From Pseudoxanthomonas helianthi (lineage in GTDB: Bacteria > Pseudomonadota > Gammaproteobacteria > Xanthomonadales > Xanthomonadaceae): a stretch of 64,000 nucleotides of DNA. Positions within the stretch are counted from its first letter, which is position 1, and each line of letters begins with the position of its first letter. Below the pieces are notes generated by a model. The model did no database searches and was not told the DNA's origin. It was given only the letters and a program-made list of their open reading frames with translations. A program made the translations under genes and the position numbers. The stretch covers positions 208,460 through 272,459 of the forward strand of contig NZ_JAGKTC010000004.1 in NCBI RefSeq assembly GCF_017939625.1, read 5' to 3'. Below are positions 1 to 9,413 of this stretch, piece after piece.

Positions 1-140
1 AGGCTGTTGTCGCAGGCGAAGGCCACGACCTTGCCGTCCAGGTACAGCGAATACTCGCCGAACATCTTCTTGTGGGTCAGCCGTGCGCCGAATCCGGCCT
101 GCTCGTGGATGTAGTCGATGTAATCGCTGTCTGTCGCCAT
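1..140 (-). CDS. TfoX/Sxy N-terminal domain protein (partial)
   Basis: Only the first 46 codons lie in the window; the gene runs off the left edge. The ATG is at 140 and the peptide begins MATDSDYIDYIHEQAG, followed by LTHKKMFGEYSLYLDGK and VVAFACDN. The K-x-M-F-G-E-Y-x-x-Y pattern is the signature of the TfoX N-terminal domain, found in competence regulators (Sxy/TfoX) but more often in small stand-alone proteins of unknown role. It sits 13 bp behind the YjbR-like gene in the same direction, so the two are probably cotranscribed. Domain assignment is good; a competence role cannot be inferred from this fragment. Confidence 0.8.
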   Translation of the reverse strand, partial: MATDSDYIDYIHEQAGFGARLTHKKMFGEYSLYLDGKVVAFACDNS

Positions 141-153
141 GGTCCGATCCTCT

Positions 154-543
154 TCATTCGCGACGCCGGGGCCTGGATACTTGCGCCTGCCCGGCGATTT
201 CTGCCTGCCGCCGCTTCGACAGGCCCGCCAGCGCCCGATCATAGGACCAAGCGATCAGTTCCTTCAGATAATCGGCCGGTACCGTGCGCACGTCGACGAT
301 GGTGACCCAGCGGTAGCGCCCCATGTAACGGGCCGGCTTGATACCCGGAATGCCGGTCAACTCCAGGAATCGCTCGGAAGTCACGCGGATGCTGAAGCGC
401 CAGCGCTCGGGCTCGCTGGTCTTGAAATACGCGAAGCTGCGCTTGTCGACGGAATACACCAGGATGTTGCCTGGCGGACCGATCGACTTCGATGTTGCCG
501 CGGGGAACCCGCCACAGAAGGCCTTTACCGCCGCGACGTCCAC
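154..543 (-). CDS. MmcQ/YjbR family protein (DUF419)
   Basis: 129 codons. The sequence contains the order typical of the YjbR/MmcQ fold: an early F-C-G-G-F-P turn, I-L-V-Y-S-V-D-K-R-S-F-A-Y-F in the middle, and a C-terminal helix L-K-E-L-I-A-W-S-Y-D. These small double-wing proteins are common in bacteria and have no firmly established reaction. The first available start is GTG at 543, preceded by GGAG about 10 bases upstream, so GTG is preferred. It reads toward the TfoX-like gene with a 13-bp gap, suggesting a two-gene unit. The C-terminus is rich in Arg. Confidence 0.8.
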   Translation of the reverse strand: MDVAAVKAFCGGFPAATSKSIGPPGNILVYSVDKRSFAYFKTSEPERWRFSIRVTSERFLELTGIPGIKPARYMGRYRWVTIVDVRTVPADYLKELIAWSYDRALAGLSKRRQAEIAGQAQVSRPRRRE

Positions 544-617
544 GCCACGCTCCGCCGGTCTTCACCGCGCTGGCCGGGTTTTCCGATCAGATCGCACATG
601 GGCCGCCTCGACGCATG

Positions 618-1022
618 TCACTCGACGCCCGGCAGCGAGTAGGCGAACTCGTACAGGTGCTTGCCGTTGTCGATGACGATCTTGAAATCGCCGCTGATTC
701 CAGCCAATCCATCCGTGCCGGAATCGGGCACGACCTTGACCGAAAGGCTGGGGGCGCCACGCACCATCGTGCCGACGTGGTACAGCGCGAACGAACCCTG
801 CCGGTCGTCCAGCGTACCGGCCACGCGCTCGACGGCGGTATATACCCCGGAGCCCTGCGCTTCGCCCATCGCGGTGATCATCTGCCCCTGCGTGGTCGCA
901 ACCAGGTCACCGGTGATCTGCTTGTCGATGCTCATGCGGCCCAGCTTGGCGGCTGTAGCCACGCCTTCGAATTCGAGCGGCTTGAGCGAAACGGTGAACT
1001 CGCCTTTGGCAATTTTGGACAC
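618..1022 (-). CDS. DUF3224 domain-containing protein
   Basis: 134 codons starting from GTG at 1022, chosen because GGAGG lies 7 bases upstream and the protein then begins V-S-K-I-A-K-G-E-F, matching how DUF3224 proteins normally start; an in-frame ATG at 1124 would add a 34-residue tail unlike the family. DUF3224 members are small beta-barrel proteins related to allene-oxide-cyclase-like folds with no known substrate. Recognisable features are M-S-I-D-K-Q-I-T-G-D-L, G-S-G-V-Y-T-A-V-E-R-V-x-G-T-L and G-S-F-A-L-Y-H-V-G-T-M. It occupies the place behind recA where relatives carry recX. Confidence 0.8.
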   Translation of the reverse strand: MSKIAKGEFTVSLKPLEFEGVATAAKLGRMSIDKQITGDLVATTQGQMITAMGEAQGSGVYTAVERVAGTLDDRQGSFALYHVGTMVRGAPSLSVKVVPDSGTDGLAGISGDFKIVIDNGKHLYEFAYSLPGVE

Positions 1023-1066
1023 GCGCACCTCCGGTTCGTGGAAACAAACGCCGGGACAAACCGACA

Positions 1067-1093
1067 GCGGCACCCTTGCATGAAGGGTGCCGC
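1067..1093. repeat. Perfect 11-bp hairpin upstream of the DUF3224 gene
   Basis: GCGGCACCCTT and its reverse complement flank a GCATG loop. It lies 45 bp upstream of the DUF3224 start, between that gene and recA. There is no T-run on either side, so it is either a weak terminator/attenuator or a short palindromic repeat. Confidence 0.6.
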
Positions 1094-1155
1094 GAAAAGC
1101 TTCATCCCTGAAAAAACGCTCCATCACAGCCTTTGCCCATCCATGGGCTGGAAGC

Positions 1156-1183
1156 GGGGCGCCCGCTGACGATCGGGCGCCCC
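1156..1183 (-). terminator. Hairpin 8 bp after the recA stop
   Basis: GGGGCGCCCG and CGGGCGCCCC form a perfect 10-bp GC stem with an 8-nt loop just past the recA stop codon. No uridine tract follows on the minus strand, so termination would be weak or depend on Rho. The stem could also protect the 3' end of recA mRNA. Confidence 0.55.
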
Positions 1184-1191
1184 GCCCCGCA

Positions 1192-2226
<1,035 letters not shown>

Positions 2227-2394
2227 TGTTGGATCCTCGGGGTTTGTAGTTTTGGATTGCGGTCAGGCTAGACCCGGGCCATCGCAAAAGCTGCGACTTG
2301 GACGGGCTGGGTTGAAATTAGATCGGCGCGGGAGAGCAGGTAAGCAGGTAATGACGGCTGGGATCGTAGGAAAAACCTGATTCGTGCATGCGCT

Positions 2395-2475
2395 TTTGTA
2401 GAGTCGAGCTTGCTCGACTGCTTTTCGTCCGGTCGCAAAGAGGCAAGAGCAGTCGAGCAAGCTCGACTCTACAAA
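2395..2475. repeat. GTAG-headed REP pair (copy a), lexA-recA gap
   Basis: Two inverted 24-bp palindromic units, 2398-2421 and 2449-2472, each with a GTAG head followed by a GTCGAGCTTGCTCGAC hairpin. They face each other across 27 bp and are flanked by TTT/AAA. Heads and layout resemble the SMAG REP family described in Stenotrophomonas maltophilia. The same unit occurs in five other gaps of this window. Confidence 0.9.
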
Positions 2476-2490
2476 GGCGGATGGAGGCGC

Positions 2491-3135
2491 TCACCGGTTC
2501 GGCCTCACCAGGCCGCAGTACAGGCCTTCGATGGCGAACTCCTGGTCCGGCAGCACTTCGATCGGCGCGTAGTCGGGATTGCGCGGCAGCAGGCGGATGC
2601 GGTCCTTGCCGATCTTCAGCAGCTTGACCGTGATCTCGTCGTCGATGCGGGCGACCACGATCTGCCCGCTGCGGGCGTCGCCGGTGCGGTGCACGCCGAT
2701 CAGGTCGCCATCGAAGATGCCTTCATCGCGCATCGAATCGCCTTTCACCTTCAGCAGGTAATCGGGCGAAGGCGAGAAGAAGACGCGGTCGAGCACCACG
2801 TAGTCGTGCAGCTCCGGATCGGCGCCGATCGGGGTACCCGCCGCGACCCGGCCCAGCACCGGCAGGCGCAGGGCGTCGTCGTTGGCGGCAGCCGGCAAAT
2901 CGAGTGAGTGCTGCGGCGGCTGCGGGGCCTTCAGCACGCGGATGCCGCGTGCGCGACCCGGCAGGCGCTCTATGGCGCCAGCGGCCTCCAGCGCATCCAG
3001 GTGGTACTGGGCCGCACGTACGCCCTTGAAGCCGAAGGCCTTGGCGATTTCGGTCTGCGAGGGCGGCATGCCCTCGACCTCGACGCGCTCGGCGATCAGG
3101 TTGAGGATCGCCTGCTGGGTGTCGGTCAGGTTCAT
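2491..3135 (-). CDS. lexA: SOS repressor LexA
   Basis: 214 codons. Represses SOS genes by binding palindromic operators and cleaves itself when RecA filaments form. The N-terminal winged-helix domain includes P-P-S-Q-T-E-I-A-K-A-F-G-F. The S24 peptidase domain has the Ala99-Gly100 scissile bond in V-A-A-G-T-P, catalytic Ser134 in K-G-D-S-M and Lys171 in I-T-V-K-L-L. ATG at 3135 is chosen because M-N-L-T-D-T-Q-Q is the normal start of Xanthomonadaceae LexA. The operator lies 2 bp from this ATG and contains the -10 element, so the gene is autoregulated and its message probably leaderless. Order pncC-lexA-recA matches Xanthomonas. Confidence 0.98.
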   Translation of the reverse strand: MNLTDTQQAILNLIAERVEVEGMPPSQTEIAKAFGFKGVRAAQYHLDALEAAGAIERLPGRARGIRVLKAPQPPQHSLDLPAAANDDALRLPVLGRVAAGTPIGADPELHDYVVLDRVFFSPSPDYLLKVKGDSMRDEGIFDGDLIGVHRTGDARSGQIVVARIDDEITVKLLKIGKDRIRLLPRNPDYAPIEVLPDQEFAIEGLYCGLVRPNR

Positions 3136-3137
3136 GA

Positions 3138-3156
3138 TTAGTAGTATTACTACTAA
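3138..3156 (-). promoter_or_regulatory. LexA operator of lexA
   Basis: TTAGTAGTATTACTACTAA is a perfect 19-bp palindrome around one central base. It matches the TTAG-N6-TACTA operator known for Xylella and Xanthomonas LexA. It covers the predicted -10 hexamer, so bound LexA would block RNA polymerase directly. Confidence 0.95.
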
Positions 3157-3172
3157 CAAAGTGAGCCGTCAA
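3144..3172 (-). promoter_or_regulatory. Sigma-70-type promoter of lexA
   Basis: On the minus strand, TTGACG (3172-3167), a 17-bp spacer and TAATAC (3149-3144) form a near-consensus promoter. Only 8 bases separate the -10 from the ATG at 3135, so transcription should begin at or within a few bases of the start codon. The -10 lies inside the LexA operator. Confidence 0.75.
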
Positions 3173-3231
3173 GCGATTGTCCGCCCTCTCGTGGGAGGGT
3201 CGAGGGCGTTACCCCGACCTGCCCTGATCTC

Positions 3232-3741
3232 TCAGGCCAGCAGCCCGTCCAGCCCCCGCAACGCCGTCGCCACGGTCTGCCGCCGCACCGCGTCGCGGTC
3301 GCCTTCGAAATGGAAAACCTCGGCACGGGCGTAGCCACCGCGACGTTTCCAGCCGATCCACACCGTACCCACCGGCTTGTCGGCGCTGCCGCCGCCGGGC
3401 CCGGCGATGCCGGTCACCGCGACGGCGACGCTGGCGCCGGAATTGACCAGTGCCCCGGAAACCATTTCGACCACTGTTTCCCGGCTCACCGCGCCGTGTT
3501 CTTCCAGCGTCTGCGGACGCACGCCCAGCAGGGCCTGCTTGGCCTCGTAGCTGTAGGCGGCCATGCCGCAGTCGAACCAGTCCGAGGAACCGGCGATGTC
3601 GGTCACCGCCTTGGCGATCCAGCCGCCGGTGCAGCTTTCCGCGGTGACCAGGCGTTCGTGCGCCGCGCGCAGGCGCGTGCCGAGATCTTCGGACAGGCGG
3701 TGGATCGCGGCGTCGTCGGGAATGGGGGCGCTTACGTTCAT
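3232..3741 (-). CDS. pncC: Nicotinamide-nucleotide amidohydrolase (CinA C-terminal type)
   Basis: 169 codons, the stand-alone CinA C-terminal domain without the N-terminal MoaB-like half. The family deamidates nicotinamide mononucleotide to nicotinate mononucleotide in pyridine-nucleotide recycling. Diagnostic motifs: T-A-E-S-C-T-G-G near residue 40, G-A-V-S-R-E-T-V, V-A-V-T-G-I-A-G-P-G-G-G and P-V-G-T-V-W-I-G. It lies upstream of lexA in the same direction with a gap of about 100 bp holding the LexA operator and promoter. The cinA-lexA-recA arrangement is conserved in Xanthomonas and relatives. Often annotated as competence/damage-inducible protein CinA. Confidence 0.95.
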   Translation of the reverse strand: MNVSAPIPDDAAIHRLSEDLGTRLRAAHERLVTAESCTGGWIAKAVTDIAGSSDWFDCGMAAYSYEAKQALLGVRPQTLEEHGAVSRETVVEMVSGALVNSGASVAVAVTGIAGPGGGSADKPVGTVWIGWKRRGGYARAEVFHFEGDRDAVRRQTVATALRGLDGLLA

Positions 3742-3789
3742 TCGCCCATCGTAGCGGCGATTCGCCCCCGTACAACCGGCGCAAACGAA

Positions 3790-3811
3790 ACGGCCCGCCG
3801 AAGCGGGCCGT
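3790..3811 (-). terminator. Rho-independent terminator of the TonB receptor gene
   Basis: ACGGCCCGC and GCGGGCCGT form a 9-bp stem with a 4-nt loop, 24 bp past the receptor stop codon. On the minus strand it is followed by TTCGTTTG, a moderately T-rich tail. Confidence 0.8.
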
Positions 3812-3834
3812 CCGTTGCGATGCTCGCGCCGGTT

Positions 3835-6501
3835 TCAGTAGCGCACGCGCAAGGTCATGCCGTACATGCGGGGCGCCGCCGGGAAGGCATCGAAGGTGTT
3901 CAGTGCATTGCCCGGGTCGGGGAACAGCGCCTGCAGCGGACCGTCGAAACCGACCTGCACGTACTCGGTGTCGGTAATGTTCGTGCCCCACAGTTCCACC
4001 ATCCAGCGCTTGTCGCTGGATCCGATGCCGAAGCGCGCATTGACCACCGTGTAGGCGTCCTGGTGCTTCTCCACATCCAGGTCGGAACCGGTGTTGTATT
4101 CGCCCATGTACTTGGCGCCGATGTTGAAGCGCCCGACCAGGCGGCCGGTGATGTCCCAGTCGTAGGTCGCCGACAGCGAACCCGACCACTTCGGCGCGAA
4201 CGGCATGGTCGAGCCCGGCAGCTTGTACAGCGCACCCGAGTTGCGCAGCGGCGTGCGCTCGACGAAGTCGCCGCCGGGAATGTTCTTGCCGAACTGGGTA
4301 TCGGCGTACATCACGCCTCCCTGCAGCATCAGCCCCTTCACGGCCTGCGGCTGCCACAGGATCTCGGCGTCCAGGCCCGACGAGGTCACCTTCGGGATGG
4401 AACGCACCACGAAGCTGGTGCCGAGGAAACTGTTGAGCTGGAAGTCCTCGTATTCCTGGTGGAACAGCGTCGCGTTCAACAGCAGGTTGCCGTCGGCCCA
4501 GGTGGTCTTCGCGCCCAGCTCGTAGCTGTTGACGAATTCGGCCGGGAACGAGGTGTCGGCGACCGGGGTGATGCCGGCGCCGCTGGTCGACAGGCCATCG
4601 GCCGACTGCACCCGGTCGAAGTTGAAGCCGCCGCCCTTGTAGCCGCGCGCGGCGGACAGGTAGGTCATCACGTGCTCGTTCCAGCGGTAGGCCGCCTTCA
4701 GCGTGCCCGACCATTCCTTCTCGTCGCTGTCCTGGAAGGTGTGGCGGCCGTTGTGCAGCGCGTTGGCCCAGGGCAGGCACATGTAGCCGGCGATCTGCGG
4801 GCCGGCCGACGCCATGATCGCGTTCTGGGTAGCGGCCGGCAGGCCGGCGAACACGGTGCTGCGCGAACTCAGCGCCGCGCGCAGCCGGGCGTAGCGGTTC
4901 GGGTTCAACGGGTTCTGGTCGGTCAGCGCGCCGGTGCAGGCGAGGCTGCCGTTCGGATTGCTGTAGGTCGATTCCAGGTCCTTCTTCTCGCCGGTGTAGC
5001 GCAGGCCCAGGGTGATGTCGAGCGCTTCGGTCGCGTGCCAGGTGTTGTTGGTGAACAGCGCCAGGCTCTTCGCGTTCTGCTTGTAGCGGTCCAGCGCCCC
5101 GAGCCCGGCGAAGCCGGTGCCGAACGCGGTGCCGCCGACCTGGGCCAGGAACGCGGCCGGCGACAGATTGGCCGGATTGTTCAAGGGCACCCCGGCCGCG
5201 GCCAGGCTTTGCCCGACCAACTGGTACACCAGGGTGGAGACGTAGGGCTCGTAATGCGCGCCGAGGCGGTAGCTGTCGTTGCGCTTCAGGTCTTCGTCCG
5301 AATAGAACAGGCCGAACATCCAGTCCAGCTTGTCGGTGCTGCCGGTCAGGCGCAACTCCTGGCTGAAGGTCTTGAAGCCGCTGAACGATTCGTTCTTGTC
5401 GGCGTTGCGGTAGATCAGGTCCGCGGTGCTGAAGTCGTAGTCAAGGCCGTTGATCGTCTGCCAGTCGCGCGAGGCGGTGATCGAGGTCAGGGTCGAACCG
5501 CCGAACGCCGACAGGTCCCAGTTGATCTCCGCCGAAACGCCCTTGTCCTTGATGTCCTGGGTGGTCGCGCGGTTGGCGTAGGCGACCCGGTCGAACGGAT
5601 CGTCGCCCGGTGCCGCCACCGCCTTGCCGCCGGCCAGCAGGTTCAGCAACGCTGCGGTGCCGCCGACCGTGGTCTGCACCGCGGTACAGCAATTCTCTTC
5701 GCGGCTGGTGAAGTCGCCCGACAGCAGGATTTCCAGGTTGTCGGTCGGTTCCAGCAGCAGCTTGCCGCGCAGGGTGTGGAAGTTCTGGTCGTAGTCGTCG
5801 GTCTCGGTGCGCGGGCCGTTGCCGGTGCGCACGTCCATCCAGCCGTCGCGCTTGCGCTTGGCCGCGTACACGCCGAAGGCCGAGGTTTCGCCCAGCGCGT
5901 CGTTGTAGCTGGCGGAGACGCCGAGCGCACCGTAATTGCCGGCGGTGAGTTCGGCTTCCGCGCTCTGCGTGTAGCTGGGGCGGCGGGTCACCACGTTGAT
6001 CACGCCGGCCGAGGTGTTCTTGCCGAACACCGTGCCCTGCGGCCCCTTCAGCACCTCGATGCGCTCCAGTTGGCCCAGGTCGCCGAAACCCACGCTGTTG
6101 CGCGGCCGGTACACGCCATCGATGACCACGCCGACCGACGATTCCAGGCCGACGTTGTCGCCAACCGTGCCGATGCCGCGAATGCGCGCGGTGGTGATGG
6201 CTTCGTTCTGGGTGCTGGTCACGGTCAGGCCCGGCACCAGGATCTGCATGTCCTTGATGTCGCGCACGCCGGTGTCCTGCAGCAGCTGTTCGTCCAGCGC
6301 GGTCACCGAGATCGGCACGTCCTGCATGGCCTCCTCGCGCTTCTGCGCGGTGACCTTCAGCGCGCCCAGGGTGGTCGGCTCGTCCTGGTCGGCGGCCGGC
6401 TTCTGCGGCTGCGCGTCCTGCGCATGGGTCTGCGGAGCGGCGCACAGCGTGGCGAAAATGGCTAGTGCGAGTGCGCAATGTTGCGGCTTCGAAACGATCA
6501 T
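3835..6501 (-). CDS. TonB-dependent outer-membrane receptor
   Basis: 888 codons. Imports a scarce ligand, probably an iron complex or glycan, across the outer membrane using TonB energy. A signal peptide ends near A-P-Q-T-H-A-Q-D. A short linker with L-K-V-T-A-Q-K-R-E-E (TonB-box-like) precedes the plug domain (M-Q-D-V-P-I-S-V-T-A, then R-I-R-G-I-G-T-V and L-K-G-P-Q-G-T-V-F-G-K-N-T-S-A-G). The large beta-barrel ends in an aromatic residue (R-V-R-Y), as expected for BAM-dependent proteins. ATG at 6501 is preferred because GAGGGG lies upstream and a clean signal peptide follows. It stands alone, divergent from mutS, with no transporter or regulator beside it to reveal the ligand. The plug sequence resembles the iron-complex receptors abundant in Caulobacter and sphingomonads. 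Confidence 0.93.
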   Translation of the reverse strand: MIVSKPQHCALALAIFATLCAAPQTHAQDAQPQKPAADQDEPTTLGALKVTAQKREEAMQDVPISVTALDEQLLQDTGVRDIKDMQILVPGLTVTSTQNEAITTARIRGIGTVGDNVGLESSVGVVIDGVYRPRNSVGFGDLGQLERIEVLKGPQGTVFGKNTSAGVINVVTRRPSYTQSAEAELTAGNYGALGVSASYNDALGETSAFGVYAAKRKRDGWMDVRTGNGPRTETDDYDQNFHTLRGKLLLEPTDNLEILLSGDFTSREENCCTAVQTTVGGTAALLNLLAGGKAVAAPGDDPFDRVAYANRATTQDIKDKGVSAEINWDLSAFGGSTLTSITASRDWQTINGLDYDFSTADLIYRNADKNESFSGFKTFSQELRLTGSTDKLDWMFGLFYSDEDLKRNDSYRLGAHYEPYVSTLVYQLVGQSLAAAGVPLNNPANLSPAAFLAQVGGTAFGTGFAGLGALDRYKQNAKSLALFTNNTWHATEALDITLGLRYTGEKKDLESTYSNPNGSLACTGALTDQNPLNPNRYARLRAALSSRSTVFAGLPAATQNAIMASAGPQIAGYMCLPWANALHNGRHTFQDSDEKEWSGTLKAAYRWNEHVMTYLSAARGYKGGGFNFDRVQSADGLSTSGAGITPVADTSFPAEFVNSYELGAKTTWADGNLLLNATLFHQEYEDFQLNSFLGTSFVVRSIPKVTSSGLDAEILWQPQAVKGLMLQGGVMYADTQFGKNIPGGDFVERTPLRNSGALYKLPGSTMPFAPKWSGSLSATYDWDITGRLVGRFNIGAKYMGEYNTGSDLDVEKHQDAYTVVNARFGIGSSDKRWMVELWGTNITDTEYVQVGFDGPLQALFPDPGNALNTFDAFPAAPRMYGMTLRVRY

Positions 6502-6729
6502 GCGGTTCCCCTCCCGGATTCGTCGATTGGCAGCATGGCACTGCCATGCGAACGTCCGCCGCCCCTCCCTGCGGTCAGCCGATCGCGATGCCAACGCCAA
6601 TTAGTGAAATTAACAGCATATTTACGTTACATCATCTTGCATTGCATCCATACCGGCTTCGCCCCGGGAGAATGGCAAACCTAAGCGGACCGGCTAGACT
6701 TCCCGACCGCATTCCCCACCATCGACTTC
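6502..6729. other. Divergent gap between the TonB receptor gene and mutS
   Basis: 228 bp with no gene. The segment around 6600-6640 is AT-rich compared with the surroundings and probably holds the receptor promoter, but I cannot fix -35 and -10 elements. No Fur-box-like 19-mer is evident. Confidence 0.4.
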
Positions 6730-9351
6730 GTGACCCGCCTCGCACCGCACCAGGCCGCGCCCGATCCGGCCGCTTCCGGCCACACGCCCCTGATGAAGCA
6801 GTACTTCGCCGCGAAGGCCGAGTACCCCGACCTGCTGCTGTTCTTCCGCATGGGCGATTTCTACGAGCTGTTCTACGACGACGCCCGCAAGGCGGCGCGG
6901 CTGCTCGACATCACCCTGACCCAGCGCGGCGCCTCGGCCGGCCAACCGATCCCGATGGCGGGCGTTCCGCACCACTCCGCCGAAGGCTACCTGGCGCGGC
7001 TGGTGGCGCTGGGCGAATCGGTCGCCATCTGCGAGCAGATCGGCGATCCGGCCCTGGCCAAGGGCATCGTCGAACGCAAGGTGGTGCGGATCATCACCCC
7101 CGGCACGGTCACCGACGAAGCTTTGCTCAACGAACGCCGCGACACCCTGCTGATGGCCGTGTCGCGCGGCAAGCAGGGTTACGGCCTGGCCTGGGCCGAC
7201 CTCGCCGGCGGGCGCTTCCTGGTCAACGAGGTCGACAACGCCGACGCGCTGGAAGCAGAGCTGGCGCGTCTGGAACCGGCCGAACTGCTGCTGCCCGACG
7301 AGGAAGGCTGGCCTGCGTTCCTGCAGGGACGCAGCGGCATCCGTCGCCGCGCGCCGTGGCTGTTCGATGCCGACAGCGGCCGTCGCCAGTTGCTGCAGTT
7401 CTTCGGCCTGCACGACCTGACCGGCTTCGGCATCGACGACAAGTCCCTGGCCACCGCCGCGGCCGGCGCCCTGCTCGGCTACGTGCAGGAAACCCAGAAG
7501 CAGCAACTGCCGCACCTGAGCGCGATCGCGGTGGAATCGGCCGGCGACGCCATCGCGATGAACGCCGCCACGCGCCGCCACCTGGAACTGGACACGCGCG
7601 TCGATGGGGACACGAAGAACACGTTGCTCGGCGTGCTCGACACCACGATCACGCCGATGGGCGGGCGCCTGCTGCGGCGTTGGCTGCACCGTCCGCTGCG
7701 CGACCGCCGCGTGCTCGGCGAACGCCACCAGGCGGTTTCCACGCTGATCGAAAGCCGCGGCGACGATGCCCTGCGCGAACGCTTCCGTGCGCTCGGCGAC
7801 GTCGAACGCATCCTGACCCGGGTAGCGTTGAGGTCGGCGCGGCCGCGCGATCTTTCCACGTTGCGCGACGCGCTGGCCATGTTGCCGGCGATCCGCGACG
7901 TGCTGGCGCCGCTGGATTCGCCGCGCCTGGATTCGCTTTCGCGGGAACTCGGCGAACACACCGGCGTCGCCGCCCTGCTCGCCCGCGCGGTCGCGCCGCA
8001 GCCGCCGCTGAAGCTGGCCGACGGCGGGGTGATCGCCGAAGGCTTCGACGCGGAACTCGACGAATTGCGCCGGCTCAGCACCCACGCCGACCAGTTCCTG
8101 GTCGACCTGGAACAACGCGAACGCGAAAGCAGCGGTATCCCGACGCTGAAGGTCGGCTACAACCGCGTGCACGGCTACTACATCGAGATCAGCAAGGGCC
8201 AGGCCGACAAGGCGCCGGTGCATTACACCCGCCGCCAGACCCTGACCGGCGCCGAGCGCTACATCACCGAGGAACTCAAGCAGTTCGAAGACAAGGTGCT
8301 GTCGGCGCGGGAGCGTTCGCTGTCGCGCGAGAAGCTGCTGTACGAAGAACTGCTGGATGCGCTGAACCGCGAGCTCGAGCCGTTGAAGCGCTGCGCCGCC
8401 GCGTTGAGCGAACTCGACGTGCTGGCCGCCTTCGCCGAACGCGCGCAGGCGCTGGACTGGTCGCAACCGGAACTGACCGCCGAACCGGGCCTGCGCATCG
8501 AACGCGGCCGCCACCCGGTCGTCGAAGCGGTGCGCGAGGAACCGTTCGAACCGAACGACCTTTGCCTGGGCGAAGACCGCCGCATGCTGGTCATCACCGG
8601 CCCGAACATGGGCGGCAAGTCGACCTACATGCGCCAGAACGCGCTGATCGTGCTGCTTGCCCACATCGGCAGCTTCGTGCCGGCGTCGAAGGCCGTGATC
8701 GGCCCGATCGACCGCATCCTGACCCGCATCGGCGCCGGCGACGACCTCGCCCGCGGGCAATCGACCTTCATGGTCGAAATGGCCGAGACCAGCTACATCC
8801 TGCACCACGCCACGTCGCAGTCGCTGGTGCTGATGGACGAAATCGGCCGCGGCACTTCGACCTACGACGGCCTTGCCCTCGCCGATGCGGTCGCACGCCA
8901 CCTGGCCGCGAGCAACCGCTGCTACACCCTGTTCGCCACGCATTATTTCGAATTGACCGCGCTGGCTGGCGAACCCGGCAGCGGCATCGCCAACGTCCAC
9001 CTCGACGCGGTCGAGCACACCGACGCCAGCGGCGCGGAAACCCTGGTGTTCATGCACGCGGTGAAGGACGGCGCTGCGGACCGCAGCTTCGGCCTGCAGG
9101 TCGCCGCACTCGCCGGCCTGCCGAGGACCACCCTGCAACAGGCCCGCCGTCGCCTCGCCGAACTGGAACAACGCGGCCGCGAAACCCACGCGGCCCAGGT
9201 TTCGCCGCAGGCGCTGGACGCGCCTCAGCAGTTCGGCCTGTTCGCACCCGCGCCCTCGGCCGCACAAGAAGCGCTCGCCGCGCTGGACCCGGACGAACTG
9301 ACCCCGAAGCAGGCGCTGGAAGCGCTGTACCGGCTCAAATCGCTGCTCTAG
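6730..9351 (+). CDS. mutS: DNA mismatch repair protein MutS
   Basis: 873 codons, the usual MutS size. It recognises mispairs and recruits MutL for methyl-independent strand repair in this lineage. The mismatch wedge G-D-F-Y-E has Phe44 and Glu46; the ABC ATPase has Walker [10 protein letters not shown] at 624-632 and Walker [11 protein letters not shown] with Asp703 and Glu704. The C-terminal end [14 protein letters not shown] matches the dimerisation tail of gammaproteobacterial MutS. The first start is GTG at 6730, giving a 21-residue lead before L-M-K-Q-Y-F, similar to Xanthomonas. It is followed after 62 bp by the AAA+ gene in the same direction. Confidence 0.98.
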   Translation: MTRLAPHQAAPDPAASGHTPLMKQYFAAKAEYPDLLLFFRMGDFYELFYDDARKAARLLDITLTQRGASAGQPIPMAGVPHHSAEGYLARLVALGESVAICEQIGDPALAKGIVERKVVRIITPGTVTDEALLNERRDTLLMAVSRGKQGYGLAWADLAGGRFLVNEVDNADALEAELARLEPAELLLPDEEGWPAFLQGRSGIRRRAPWLFDADSGRRQLLQFFGLHDLTGFGIDDKSLATAAAGALLGYVQETQKQQLPHLSAIAVESAGDAIAMNAATRRHLELDTRVDGDTKNTLLGVLDTTITPMGGRLLRRWLHRPLRDRRVLGERHQAVSTLIESRGDDALRERFRALGDVERILTRVALRSARPRDLSTLRDALAMLPAIRDVLAPLDSPRLDSLSRELGEHTGVAALLARAVAPQPPLKLADGGVIAEGFDAELDELRRLSTHADQFLVDLEQRERESSGIPTLKVGYNRVHGYYIEISKGQADKAPVHYTRRQTLTGAERYITEELKQFEDKVLSARERSLSREKLLYEELLDALNRELEPLKRCAAALSELDVLAAFAERAQALDWSQPELTAEPGLRIERGRHPVVEAVREEPFEPNDLCLGEDRRMLVITGPNMGGKSTYMRQNALIVLLAHIGSFVPASKAVIGPIDRILTRIGAGDDLARGQSTFMVEMAETSYILHHATSQSLVLMDEIGRGTSTYDGLALADAVARHLAASNRCYTLFATHYFELTALAGEPGSGIANVHLDAVEHTDASGAETLVFMHAVKDGAADRSFGLQVAALAGLPRTTLQQARRRLAELEQRGRETHAAQVSPQALDAPQQFGLFAPAPSAAQEALAALDPDELTPKQALEALYRLKSLL

Positions 9352-9413
9352 GCGCCTCCGGAATCACGTATTCATTGCGATAGACTCGCCGCAGACAAGG
9401 CCAAGGGGGATGC

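Noticed and set aside
1059-1190. A recX gene hidden between recA and the DUF3224 gene.
   Set aside because: The space is too short and holds only two hairpins; no RecX-like frame on either strand.
2227-2394. Possible second LexA operator before recA.
   Set aside because: No TTAG-N6-TACTA or close variant is seen in this interval on either strand.
3310-6465. Very long open frame on the plus strand opposite the TonB-dependent receptor.
   Set aside because: GC-rich codon bias leaves antisense frames open; the translation is Arg/Ala/Gly/Val-rich with no domain, whereas the minus-strand gene has a clear signal peptide and TonB-receptor motifs.
6694-9267. Long minus-strand open frame opposite mutS.
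   Set aside because: Low-complexity Arg/Gly/Gln-rich translation without any domain; mutS on the plus strand is complete.
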